This document shows positions 24,880 to 37,800 of a stretch of DNA of 64,000 nucleotides, one piece after another (the first letter of the stretch is position 1; every line of letters begins with the position of its first letter). This stretch comes from Fasciola hepatica. Lineage: Eukaryota; Platyhelminthes; Trematoda; Plagiorchiida; Fasciolidae. Position numbers and translations under genes: made by a program. The notes beneath the pieces are model-generated. The model had not been told where the DNA came from, ran no database searches, and was given only the letters and a program-made list of their open reading frames with translations. The stretch is taken from positions 2,243,001 to 2,307,000 of the forward strand of contig CANUEZ040000105.1 in assembly GCA_948099385.1 (NCBI GenBank). The letters run 5' to 3'.

Positions 24880-25500
24880 GCCATCTGAGAGCCAAGCCAT
24901 CATGGCTTCTTATACATTGACTGAGTCTGTGTGAAGAGAGTGAAATGCCGTTAGGGTATACCGCTGGCGGATGATCAGGGCTTAAGTGATCTGGCAATAA
25001 AATTAAAGTCCTTCATGTACAGACAACTGAAGGTGACAAGTAGGCCTATGGTCAATGAGATAGGACACATAAAAGGACGGAGCTTTTGGCAGGATGAGTG
25101 GTTACGGAGTGAAAATTGAGACGTGAAACAGAAACACGTACTTTTTATCAACATAAAAATGAAACCTTCAAAGATCACTACATTCTTTCAAGTGCGGATA
25201 AAATGTAATGTGCCAGAACCGGCTGTCGAGGGTGCAGCGTGACTACTGGTAGAAAAACTGATCAGGATCTGAAACGCTAAAACTATCAGTCAATCTTTGA
25301 AGAACCAATATTTTGAACAGTTTATAACAGAAAGAGTTACCAACGATCAAAATTATTTTCGAAAAGCATTTTTTGAGAATGGAAGTTACAGCTGCCGTCC
25401 CCTAACAGCCTGGATTCTTTTTGCCTTTTGAGCATCAGTTGAAAATATCTGAAGAGCTAGAGCTGACGGTAATCGAACGCTTCCTGAGCACTGTAGAATT
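24880..25500 (-). mobile_element. CR1-like non-LTR remnant, copy 2
   Basis: The stretch at about 24930-25160 aligns by eye with 15370-15610. Both share AAATGCC, then GGATGATCAGGGCTT or a related form, then a run ending GACGTGAAAC. It is in the same minus orientation. The 67-codon frame at 24975-25178 translates a late part of the RT/thumb region, where the two copies read alike (SLRNHSSCQKL-type text). A segment near 25380-25440 resembles the RT-start region of copy 1. This copy lacks the SINE insertions of copy 1. Confidence 0.5.
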
Positions 25501-26100
25501 GAGCTCATTCTGTCCGGATGATTTTACGGGATTATCGAGGAGCTGTTCTTAATATAGGTTAACAGCAGGCTGAAACGTTGAGGTTACTGAGAAGTATAGG
25601 AACAGATCCTGCTTATTTGTTGACTGAATAGCCGAGATTTTCTATGCTGACAACAGCAGGCTTGCATTTGGATGAGCTACCAGCTAATTCTTCCAAGAGT
25701 TTCTATGTGTTGTGATGACTTTCGTTTGCAAGAGCATCACACAAGAGTGGAGTTGTTAGATTGTTTTAGTATCCGGTTTCGAGTACAACGTTTCGACTGG
25801 GTTCCAGAAAACCGGAGGATCCACGTTTGCAAATATAGAGAATGCTGTCTGGCTAATCTTCTCAGTATTCTTTGAGGTATTCTCCGGACAAGTTTTCCTC
25901 TTCCAAACTTTCAGATCACTTTCCCGTGTGAAGTGTTCGTGGTTGGTACGACCATAGAACGTAGGTGAGATTTTGATTGTCTCCCTGTCACAAGCACCTG
26001 GTTGGGTGAGGGGAGCGAAACAAAATGGGAAAAGATGAAAGGTTGTTAAGTAAATAAAATTTCAAAAAGGCGCCCATTATAATAGAAAATGTAACAGTTT
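25501..26100. other. Featureless
   Basis: No recognisable element between the CR1-like remnant and the downstream LTR-like repeat. The 67-codon frame at 25672-25875 has no family motif. Confidence 0.4.
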
Positions 26101-27835
26101 CATCAGACTAGAGAATTCTCACATCAAAACATTTATGATCCCCATCAATTATACTCGACGGAATATCAGCATATTTCACAACGAACTTTGACATTGACGT
26201 TGCGATCTATAGATTCTTTTCTACAATCTGAAAGGGGAACCCTGCGCATTCAATCTCTGCTCATAACTCCTATAAGTTATTGATTACTGATTACCCGATC
26301 CCGCCTGGCAAGCTGGAGCTGAATATTAGGTTGCTTGAAAACGTCTCCTTCGTTCTTGACTTTCTGACACCCCCCATTTTGGTTGCAAGCTGTAGCCTTG
26401 ACGACTTCGATCCACTCGCAATCGTGTAGTGCGTTTCTTCGGTCAGTCAGACCTATAACGTGGAGGTAGCCAGTTTTCTGGTTCTTTGATCCGTAGTGTC
26501 GGTGTTCGTAGTTTGAAAGTATTCAAGATATTTTTGGACTGGAAATGCTTGTTCTTGTCTTCGGTTCTGGGTTTCATCGTATCGTTTGTGCAGCTGGTTT
26601 TCATTGAGGGTCCATGTCTCATTATCTGTCTCCACTTCGTAAAGTCTGGTACCCCTCCAATTGATAATTACAGGTTGGAGTCAACGCGGATTGGTCACTC
26701 TGTAGTCCCTTGCATAGACTGAAGCGCCAAAGGTAAAGCCATCGTTCTGTTTCGTCGATTGCTTTTTGTTTGACTGTAATAGGACATTGTGGATAGTCTT
26801 CAAAATTTGCGCCCATAATATTTTATCCAGGAATGTACCTCGTGCTGTGTTGGTATTTGGTATTGTGGTACAGGAATACATATTGTTGGGGGGCTTCATC
26901 TGGAGTCCCTTCTCATTTTGACTTGAGCAATGCCAGTTTGAATGTATCCACAAACAGTTCTACCTGTCCGTTAGAATGTGGGTCGGTTGTGTCTGATACT
27001 CAGTCTGTAGCAAAATTCTTGAAAAACCACCTATGCGAACTACGATTCGTTGTCAGACACTATTTGGTCGGGCAATCCATGTTGCGCAGACTTTCGACGG
27101 AGGGCTGCTGTTGTACTGTGTAAAGCGGCAGGGTTTACCACTACTATCGCTCAGCTTCTCGAGAAGGCTTCGAAAACCAGAAGGTAGGATATACCGTCAA
27201 GGAGTCCAGCAAAACCAATGTGAAGACTTGACACGGTGTTCTGTGGTTGGCGGTGAAGACGGTGTTTGACGTGGGAGCACTTTTGGTGCTCGGTAACACC
27301 GCGAGCATTGACGATCTACACTGTTGATATCACCATCCATTCCCAGCCATAGTGGGAAGATGTACGTGGTTTCTTTATTGGTAGACGTCGTTCGGGGACA
27401 TCGACCGTGTTGGTGATCCTGTATGTTAGATTATGGCGGCGTCATGTTTCCGATCAATAAATAGCCACCCTAATCAGCAACTTCATCCAGTGTGCTATTT
27501 GGTTTCCGAGCGACTTTGGTCAGAAGTCGAGTTTGCAAATCGGAGTGGTTGACTGAATAAAGACAGCAAATAAAAACCAAGCATCAAAATTGATCTTCTT
27601 TCAGTGATCGAAATTGAAGACTGCTGCAAGCACAATCGACTATCCCAACATACCTCACAAGATCTCGATGGGTAAACCTGTGCACTCAGTCTCAGCTCGT
27701 AACTCCGGTTGATTAGTAACTATTGATCATCCAATCCAGCCTGATATGCTCCAGATGATTGCTGTCTTGCTTGAGAAGGTTTTTTTCGTCAGCCAATTTT
27801 TGGTGGTGTGTCGTGAGACACTTAGGGGAAACATA
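26101..27835 (-). mobile_element. Ty3/gypsy (Mag-like) LTR retrotransposon, internally deleted
   Basis: Integrase-derived sequence on the minus strand (about 27400 down to 26453) lies between two direct repeats, about 26220-26355 and 27655-27795. These repeats share the order 'ACTC...TAACTCC...GATTA', 'CC-GCCTG' and 'TTGCTTGA', and I read them as old, diverged LTRs. Gag, protease, RT and RNase H are not recognisable, so the copy lost most of its interior or was assembled from an already truncated template. The neighbourhood is full of other dead elements. Confidence 0.6.
26453..27400 (-). pseudogene. Ty3/gypsy integrase pseudogene
   Basis: Minus-strand order: a zinc-binding-like segment LWLGMDGDINSVDRQCSRC (about 27340-27285). 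Then HIGFAGLLDGISYLLV (about 27225-27180), corresponding to 'HIDFAGPLDG-SYLVVVD', with the first catalytic Asp replaced by Gly. Then HGLPDQIVSDNES (about 27085-27045), where the second Asp is kept. Then TIPNTNTARGTFLDK (about 26870-26825). Then FTFGASVYARDYR (about 26745-26705), like the 'GDPVYVRDYR' module. Then ETDNETWTLNENQLHKRYD (about 26632-26575), the typical C-terminal tail. The motif set is that of Mag-type Ty3 elements. Frameshifts occur between the zinc finger and core, and the third catalytic residue is not recognisable. Confidence 0.7.
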
Positions 27836-30800
27836 TTATCTCACTGGCAGAAGTTTTCTTTACCACTCAAAAACATTGAGATACCTTCTTTTATGGAGGA
27901 CCTAACGAAAATAATAGAGTAGCTTAAAGCCGTTCCGGCTTGCATACACAACTGATTCAACGATTTTTATACTTTTGTGATTGTAAAAGGTTCATTATCT
28001 CTTTGAAGATTGGGTAAATGGGACATTTTGGTCAACGCTAAATGAAACAAGTTTAGACAATTTTTATGACTCATATTCTTGATATGTTTGGTCAAAATGT
28101 GGCCTAAATGCAAGTCACAATCGATACTGCTCGTCACGATGAATCCTGAGCTTTCCTGTCCTACATTCGTTCGAATTGTTCAGCGGAAAGGTGCAGAAAG
28201 GAAAGCAATTATGCTGATGAATTTTCTGGGGAATCCACAGAAAGCACAATAAAATTATCATGTATAGATTTCCAAGTTGCTATGAAATGTTGAGTACTTT
28301 CTTGGGAAGATTATTGTGACATAGAAGTGACAGGCGGAAAAGTGGATAGACGTTTCTTATCGTAATTTATCTCATCAGAATCTCCCCTTTGATCACTGAG
28401 GTAAGGCCACTTTGAACAAGCAAGTGTAAACGTAACTGATATGAACACATTCATGGATAACTCCACTTTCTACGATTCTAATGTTTCAGCTTTGTCGTTC
28501 ATAAGCATCGGATCCTAATAACGACGTTGCTGAATGCTCGTTTCGGTTTTGAGGGATACGTGGTATACGTGAAAACGATACTTCCTGGGGAGTCCTTTGT
28601 TTCGTTTTCATTCCACGGAAGAGCAAGTCTCATTTCATGATAAACGTGCTACAGCCATTATGGAGAAAAAATGGGCTTGAGCTTGGATGTTTTTACAAGA
28701 AAGTCGCGTGAGGTCAGTCCTTCGTGATAGTAGCAAGCTGTCATTCACATTCCAGTAGTCACCGTGTATTCTTTATCCCGTTGTATGATAATAAAGTGAC
28801 TAAGGACGCAGAATGGAAAACCGGTAGTGCGAACAGTCATTTTCGTGTTTACTTCCAGTAGTCACCGCTTTACGTACGCCCAGTGTGACATAGCTCGAAT
28901 TTCCTAGCACATTGGGACGCACTTTGACGGAAGGTTCATCCTTATAACCAGTGCCAATTTGCAGGCAGTTTAACGAATGCAAATAAGGGAAGACAACGTT
29001 TCTAAATGTCTACTTTCGTGGTGTTGCATGTGAATCTTTGACACTGGACTTTCACATGATACTTATGTTTCATTCTTGCGGTATCTTGTTATAATTCAAC
29101 CTTCAGTTTCGTCCACGATGCTTTATCTCGACGTTGTTTCTGATGTATATGTTCACGCCTTTTCCCTGGTTTCAGCCTAAGCAAACACGACCTAGGTGAC
29201 GAATTGCCCACAATGTATGAATTAGAAGCGATTCTTCAGTTAAACAAAACAGGTTGAAACGATAATTAGTTGTTGCCTCACGGGGATTAAGGATGAGTCA
29301 TTCTCAGTAACAGACAAATATTTCAGCGCCATTGTCAGGCTGGGTGAAAAAGTGGCTTCGACGTACTATCAGTCCACTTTTCTGAATGAAATCAGATACC
29401 CAGCCGGATGCACGTTGTATGTCATTATCTATAACAGTCATTTCGTGAAACTACTTGTAAAATGGCAAAATGAGGATTGGATGGTAATTCATTGCCATTG
29501 TCATCTCATCAATACTTGCAATTATTTGCAAGCCGTGCCAAACAAAGTTTCAACATCTGATTTTCAATTGAGTCGTTTGTGGATATGACCGTAGACTAAA
29601 GCTCTTTTTCAACTGAAACTCTGGTCGTTCAGTTAAATGGTGTGCAAAGAAAGACCCCAATAGCTACTCTGTCTCTTGTTCTTGGCTTTGTGTTTCCCAC
29701 TGGCTGACATCATAATCATCTTTGCGGAACATGTTCCGGCATTCTCAGTTGAATTTTCAATTCATTCCGGCTTAAGTGAATGCAACCACTGATTTGAGAC
29801 TAACTGCAAGGCTCCGCCTGGTAAACTCAATGTGAAGCTATTGCTCCCACGTTTCGCAAATGTCTTTGACATTTCTTAAACTTGTGAAAGTGTTAGAGAA
29901 ACGGCAGTGCATCCCAGTTAGGCAGGAGACCAAGTTTACGGTTGATTTCGATCTTTGGGGAGACAGTGTACGTTTTTCCCGTCTTAAAAAGTGGCCTTCC
30001 AAATTCCGTATGATCACCAGTGCTTTTCGGTTTCCCAAAATATTTACTACCAGAAGAAAATTAATTTGTGGAAATCACGCGAGTGAGTGATGAATTGGTT
30101 GTGAAAAGGGAAATCCTAATAAGGAATTAGTGTTTGTGGATAGCCTTCTAAACCTTGGGATGTCAGCTAAATTGTCGTCGGCTTACTTATTCGAGAGAAG
30201 ATCACATGTGAGATGGATACGATTTGCTATGAGTCGTTTGACAAGTAGATCACGTGTCATTTTAGGCACAAGAAAGAGGAAATTGAATATCGGGGAGTAG
30301 TCCGAAAACAAATGGCGGAACACAGGAGTACACGGCGGGATTTTTGGTTTTGAAGTATTTTGAAATCAAACTGACAATTGATTGGAAGCTCCTTCAAATA
30401 ATTAATAAGAAAAAAAACACTAGAGTAATTAAGATGATATTTTCCATGGATCGCATTTAACATGATATCAGGTCATTTTTATTAACAGAAATCAGACGAG
30501 AAACTCATCAACCTGGCAAATTTTCCACATTGCAGAACGTTTCTGAAATTGCAATATTTGTGTAAGATACTACTCACTCAAGCACAAGCCATTGCGCGAC
30601 ATGAAAATCGAAGAGCTATTCTGGATGCTGCTTGTTTTTGACAATAAACTATGTCCAAGCAGACTACGTATAAATCGATCTCAGCAAAAATTTGCTGGTC
30701 CGTTGAAGAGAAAAGCAAGCTTTTAGCGAAAAGCTGTTCCCAAATTGTATATAATGGTTCGAAAATTCTTATGAATTTGTAGTTCAGTGTTTATTTTCCT

Positions 30801-33800
30801 TGTTTGCGCATTTAGCAAAATCTGTTCAGACTTTCTGCTTATTTGGAGGTCAGTGTTCATGAAATTCAAACTCACGTGGCTGCAATCAGGATTAAGTTGT
30901 GTCGATTTCGATAACTTGAGACACAAGGAGTATGTGCATTATGAGTTATCTTTTTACTAACGCCGTCATCGTCGTTATCATCTGCAGTATCAGCATCACA
31001 TGACGAAGGCAACACACTACCGGTGTTTTGATAATGCTGTTGATCCAGATACCCATATAAAGAAATGCCGATCCCAAGCATATCAATGTAAATATCTGAC
31101 AAGGTTAATTTTTATTGTATCCATATCCATCTTTATGCATCTCGATTACATTCTCAAAATCTACGGAATGCTAATGGTATTCTTGGTAGTGGCACCACAA
31201 TAGTTTGCCCAGGCAACCTTACTGGGCACAGAATGATGGCTGCATGCTCGTGCTAAGCGCTTGACTCCATTTTAACCTGAATATTATGATCGGCCGGTTT
31301 AAAGACGGGGAAAGGCTTCGAATTTTGGCTCATGATAGAAATAAAACAAGAAAACATTAGCCACATTAATAGCTGCAATTAAGGTCTGAAAGATGAAGGG
31401 AATTGGTGACAATTTCCCGCCGTGAAAATCCCCCCCCCAGGCAAAGTCTCACAAATAGTGAGTAGGGAAAGCTTGAGCAAACACTCCCCATTCAATATTA
31501 TTTCTATGCAGTCTTCAAAACTCAACACTTCACCAACTTTTATAGATAAATAAATTTGGTCTGAACAACAACATGTATTACAAAATAGGCATGCTTTGAT
31601 TTTGAGGAACTCACTCTCGCACGAGACCATTGTATGTCATAGAGAACGCGGCTCGATAAACGTTAAGCAAAGGTAACACACGCAAGTCAAAACTATATTC
31701 CAATCAAAGTCCTATCATCGAAATATTGTCAGTAATACGTCGAGAATCATGGCATCGGGTTTTTTATGATCCAGAACGAATATAACTGAGTTTACTGGTT
31801 TCACAGAATTGCAGTAATTCCATCTATGCACATTGTACGTCACACAAACAAGGGTACGAAATAAAAACATTTATTTTTATGGCCCATCTGTTTGAATGAA
31901 ACTATAAAAGAAAATCAAAATATTTGACTCTTACGAAAAATCTCAATCTGAATAGCAAGAAGCACTTCAGATTATATATCCTGATCGTAAGTGCAATCAG
32001 TGTTAATTCTGATAATTTCTTTAAACGGAAATAATAATTTTCATTTGTTCACAAGTGAATGGACAGAGGTGTATTGGAAATGCTTACCTGATAAGCGGTA
32101 AAACTGGGAAACCGGTCGTGTACTTCCGAGAAATTTCGTCCAGTCGTCTGTAGATACTACCTAAATCTTATTTCTCAATAAATCGGTAACAGCTCAGGTG
32201 TATGATGTATGAGAAGCGAATCTATCACAAAAACTCGGCTTTCACTAACGATAGACCGCTAAAATGGCAAACAATGTCTACATACATGACGAAGTGAATG
32301 GGCTCTTCCCTACGGAGCGAGCAAACATGATCACCTGTCGCAGTCTGAGGGGCAAGACTTTCCAGGGGATCAACTTCGTCCGCCTGATCATTCGGACAAT
32401 CAGAACAGTCAATATGAAAGTAATTATGCCAAAATGAAATCTTGCGGAAAAAATAAAATCTCAAAAAATGCGGGACGACTGTCTGCATAGAAATACGTTG
32501 CAACGCTTTAATGATGCCAGTGGTGATGCGGGCTCATATTGTTGTAAAGAACGGATGAAGCAAGGTCAGGCAACAATTCACGCTCCGAATAAAACCTGTG
32601 AGGTCGGTTTTATGTTCAGTAAATTTATAATGTTTTGATCTGTTTTGTAGCATGGTTACCGGTGAAGCTTGCTGAATGCAAACTAAAGTATTTTCAAAAC
32701 AGCCGATTATGACTCTCAGGAAAAATGCAGTGTAGCGACCAAATTGCCTGAAATAAAATCAGGAGATGTGAAAATCACCGGAACGTATCTGTTCTTTGAC
32801 TTACAAAATACTTCATTTTTATAGGCATGAAATATGTGAGGGAAAACTTCGGCATCCCGTTGTTGATCCACGGATGAAGTGATTGGTACGCGCAAACGTG
32901 CCGCATACTCTCACCTGATGTGGAGGCGGATTATGCACAAGAGAGGCACTAGGATAAGTCGTACGGGCACGAAGCGTTTGATCCTGCGTTAAAATACAAT
33001 ACTGATGGTTAGAGTATACACTGGAGCAATGAAGAATGATTGGTCCGAATGGGATTTCTCGTAATAAATGCGAGTAGAACACTAAATTCGCGCATGCAGA
33101 TGATGATCTACCAACATGAAAACATTTACCAAACCCTTCAAATAAGATTCGTGTATAGAAGTGGCTATTATCAAGTTAAATTTCATACCATGGTACTTTC
33201 GCTATTTTTACCGACACAGATATTGACTAAGCAAGTATACGTAGTTTACAATCAAATGTTCTGTCGCATGACTACTGAGGCCCATTTTAGCAGACACAGC
33301 TTTTATCTAACCCACAACACTACACTGTATCGAATACCGTGGTATTTATCGACCGTCAGGTTTTAACTGGAGGGAAGTTCTACTGCTTCGTTGCTCTTAT
33401 TCCTTGTTGTTTATTCGGAGATGTCTCTTGATTCACAATTAGATGGCGTCTATACCACCAAAGACGGAACACCAGATGAATTGTGCTTCGAACTTTGTGT
33501 ATGAATTTCTTCTTGTTGCATACGTGAGAATCTTCTGCGCGTTTTTATTCAATTTCATATCTCTTACGCAATCTCTACGTGCTCGCCATCCGTTTTGATT
33601 GAAACATAAGACACGCTGAAGCTGACAAAATTCTTACAAAAATGCAGAAATTTCTTTGGAACCATTTTGTGGACCGTAATCGTGCAATATCCTTTTCGTT
33701 CGCTTGTGTGCAAGCGTAACAAAATTCATATAAATCTATGAAAAGAATAACCTGAACAATACATCGGTTGTTGAGCCAATTATGCATCCGCACGTATCAG

Positions 33801-34656
33801 TTGACCCGACTGCAGGTTTTGAGGCAAAATCACTAGGAGTGTTGAAACCACTGCTGTTCTTTTTGGTCTATCTTACCGTTGACGAAAACATAACATCACA
33901 ATATATTACGACAAGCTAAGGGATTGAATCAATCAGACAAAAGACTGTTCGGCTCAGAACAAGGATCGGGGAGACGGATTACAAAAGCCTCCGTTAAAGC
34001 CATTATGTGATATGTTGCAGGTTTTGATTGTTGACCCCGGACAGAGCACAGAAAACCACAACTAGATTTACTGCGTACTTCGTCTGAGCAGTTAGTGAGA
34101 ACACCAGGTTAGTGAATGAATCTATTGCAAACGTGTTACGTAATACAGAGTGGTATTCGTGGATGCATTCAAATGAAAGCCTGGTCGTGCGACCGACTTA
34201 CCTTGTCCCACTGGAACAAGGGAGGGAATACATGACAACATGTCTCTTGGTGGCCACAGCGGAAGCTATCGGAATCCTCCTCTGCTGCCCGTGCTCTCTG
34301 GGTGCTCAAAGATAATTTGTGTGCTCTTCAGATCCCCTGACCCACACTTCATACTATAACAACCCTCAGACCAGATGAAAAATCACAAAACTTGTGCAAC
34401 AGTCCACATCAAATCTTTAGTTAAGCCCGAACAGTAATCGGTTGTTGTTGCGATCAGTAATCCTTATCACTTTCATCAACTGGTTCAGTTCCTCAACAAG
34501 TGTTTTTTAAACCATCGGTCGTTCCCGAAACATGTTTTACCCATTCACTCAATCTGGTATCGGTTCTTATTTCTTCCAAATTACTAAATGTCACATTCGT
34601 TCATCGACCGTATTTGTGCTTGTCCTTCTCATCTGTCTGAAGATTTAACATGTGCG
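27836..34656. other. Featureless DNA
   Basis: About 6.8 kb without an identifiable gene or element. Open frames are up to 108 codons (33040-33366, +; 32225-32503, -), with no motifs. Degraded repeats too old to recognise by eye are likely. Confidence 0.4.
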
Positions 34657-34800
34657 ATGACTAGCGCGAAGATCCGGTGTTTGGTGTTCCTCATCTTTCT
34701 GTCCCTGTCGCTAGTTCCAGGTCAAGAAAAATTCAAAAAATTGATTCAGTCTATTATCACGTGTAGCGAGACGGAAGTCTGTAGTTTCTGTCCATCGTGA
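34657..34800 (+). CDS. Possible small secreted peptide or signal-peptide exon (very tentative)
   Basis: From the ATG at 34657, a 47-residue frame starts MTSAKIRCLVFLIFLSLSLV. This has a short basic start, an 11-13-residue hydrophobic core and a plausible cleavage site after PGQ. It ends at 34798-34800. Two to three cysteines follow in the short mature part. The sequence CAGGTCAAG near 34719-34727 could also be a weak splice donor, making this a signal-peptide exon. There is no promoter, homologue or adjacent exon to support it, and hydrophobic frames arise by chance in T-rich DNA. Confidence 0.12.
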   Translation: MTSAKIRCLVFLIFLSLSLVPGQEKFKKLIQSIITCSETEVCSFCPS

Positions 34801-37800
34801 TTGTGCACAAAGCCGAAGAACATTCGCGCAAGTTTTACTGTGTTCGTCGACACCTCCGACTAGCGGAAAAAGATTCAGAAGTTTGCAAAATCAATGTATC
34901 ATGTTAGTTTTACTGCAGTGTTCAAAATGTAGTTTGGCTATAAAACGGTCCACACAACATTCGTTTGTGTTCTGAGCCATTCTTCCAAGTGAATGAACTG
35001 GGAAGCTTGTCAATACTGGAGCTGAATTTCATATTTGTTGGTCCAAAGCATCCCTCTTCGTTTGGATAAAATTTGTCGAAACTAGCTTGTGACCACATAG
35101 GATTCGAGAAAATCTGAAATTCTATGTTATGGGAAAACAAAACAGACTTTTTTGACAAGTCTCTGTTTTATGCACAGGAGAAGTGGCTGAATTAGTGCCA
35201 ACATCAATAGATGAATAATTTATCTAGGTTTTATGCTCCAGCTCATCGATATAAACACTCGCTGAGAGTAATTTGAACCATAAGAATTGTTCAGCCCATT
35301 GGTTTTCTGTTCTCATTGTTTTGGTTTTTGTTAAGAGGCTCATACTTTTGTGGGCTTTTTTATCTTCCCTGAGATAATCTCCCTAAATCCATCCAGTTGT
35401 GGGTATTATCGTCCTTGGCAATCACTGGTTTTCCACAATCAGATATAATATTCTGCCTTGACTGATTCACAAAAGTCGGCAGAAAAATCTGTCATTACGT
35501 GCCATTTTGATTCCGTTTAAGTTTATATTGATTCACCACATTGCTCGAAATAAAATGATGATTTCTACTCTGCTATTGTGTGCGATCAAAGGATGATGAG
35601 ATTCAAGCTGTTTTTTGTTTGTTCCAATCGAAGGTTCTCGTTTCAAACTCTGGGTTTCAAAGTATTTTCATTCTCCGTTGAATAGAATGAGCTTCTAGGT
35701 TACTCAGAAATGACAGATATTAAACAGAACGTTTCAAAGAATGGAGGAGCATGTTAACAAACTCACTGTGATCCACAATCACAAAACGATGATGGCCACT
35801 CCATGTGTTCTACTTTCATAGATAAAACTAAGCAGGTAAAATAATAAAATAGTAGAGGAGAAAGCTCCGTTCTGATCGCTTGTTTACATCAAGTCAGAAG
35901 CTGAGCTGGACCAATCTTTGAATGATTTTGCGCAATCTATTACTGAGGCAATGGACATTCAGAGGGCTTGATGCTTCATACGATGGATTGTCCAGATGTG
36001 TGAGTGGAAAAACGGACAAGAAAAAACAGTTTACCTCGGTAGCAACAAAGAAAATGTCCTACTCAACTGAGCAGATTTCATTCGCGTCTAATCCACCGTT
36101 TTATTCCCCTAACCCTATCCTTCATTAACTGGCAAGGTTTTTGACATTTGAAGTCGACATTGATGAGCAACTACTTGGATCTGGTAATAAAAATTTTTGA
36201 GACCAAACCACTTGGCGAACAAACTCATTTTAGTTATTCCTACTCATACCAATACGTAGTGATAAATAAGACTCACAAAATAGGAAAAGATGAAATGATG
36301 ATCCAAATCAGTCTCTGCACTCGTGTGTATGGATTTGAAATCGATCACTGTGGGGGATGTTAAAGTGGTTGCTCACGTGTTCTAAAACCGCTTCATTCTC
36401 CTAAATCAACTCTGACGGTCTTTCGATCTGTTCAGTATCTCATGACAGCAAGGTTGCCTGACACCTTGTACCCTTATATGATTCGCTGCTCTCTCTTCCA
36501 CACACCCCCCTCCTACTCAGGCTAAGCTGAATTGTGCTTATTCTTATTTTCGTTGGCTTTGTACGTCATTCTTCCTGCCAAACAAAAATATGAACGTGAA
36601 AAAAGGAAAAAGATGGGCATTCTGTCTTCGGAGTTCCTAGACGTCAAAGACTAGCTGGCAAGTTGGACAAGCTGTGCTGCACTGTAAGATGTGTGGTCCG
36701 TCGGTTTTTCCCGCAATTGTTTTTGGTAGCTTCGCAGCAATTTTCGGCTTACTGGTCATCGGGCGTGGTCTTCTTCATTTATTCGCCATATTATTTCTAA
36801 TAAAACTTTCTCCATTATTACCATCCAGGGTCATCTGTCACACAGGAACTAACCACTGATCGGCCTTATCTTTTGTGTGAATTGGAGAAACTGAGACCAC
36901 ATTTTTGTGTTTACTTCTAGATCCACCTACGTGATTCTTTGTTCCGCAAAAAATAGAAGCTGACCTTAATTTGTGTTTTTTCTCAGTTTTGCTTTGTTTT
37001 GTTCCGTTTTCCAAAAAAAACTAATGTTTTTCTGCTTTTGAATTTGAATTGATCCCCTACTCTCAGCCACTTGTTTGTGCTGTGTTTCTGGTTGCATGGA
37101 AATAGAATTTATTTGGATTCCATTACCGCTGACGTAAATTTACTTTCGGTTGCTGTTCGTCAGAGTAGCTGATTTGAATTCGATATTAGGAAGACTTTGT
37201 CACTGAAACAAAAAATTGATAGCAAAATATCGCAGGGTTAATTCGATGTTTATCCAAATACGGCTCGAATTTACAAGATTCTGGCTCAGCCCAGTAAGTA
37301 ACACTGGTGTGAGTTGCATAACTTGGATTCTTTCACAGAGACGTGGAAGTGACGAAAGTGACGGAAAATGTCTTTTGATCATTCTCACTAACCAAAGGGC
37401 CAGTGTGCAACAATGGAAGCATGGTGGTCAATGGATCTTTGCAGACAAAACGAGATCAAAAACATTGTTTGCCAGATGATAACTCAAAACGGTTTGCGGA
37501 CGATAGATAACATGAAGGTCACCACTTTGCACGGTCTAGTCGAGGGTTGTTCAGTGTCATGCCTGAATGGCTGGCGGACTCAGCAGTCCTAATACCGGTT
37601 GATTGGATTTGAACGCAAACACACTTCATTATTAATCTTTCCACACAAGCGTTTGCCTATTGTAAGCATTTTGCGAAAACACACGGCTTACTATTAACCA
37701 GTAGGTGATATATTAGAACGGATTACCGGTTCGATATCTATTGCACAGGAATGGCATTCCACAGTTCGGTGACTCGCAAATAACAGAACTCCAAGTCCCA

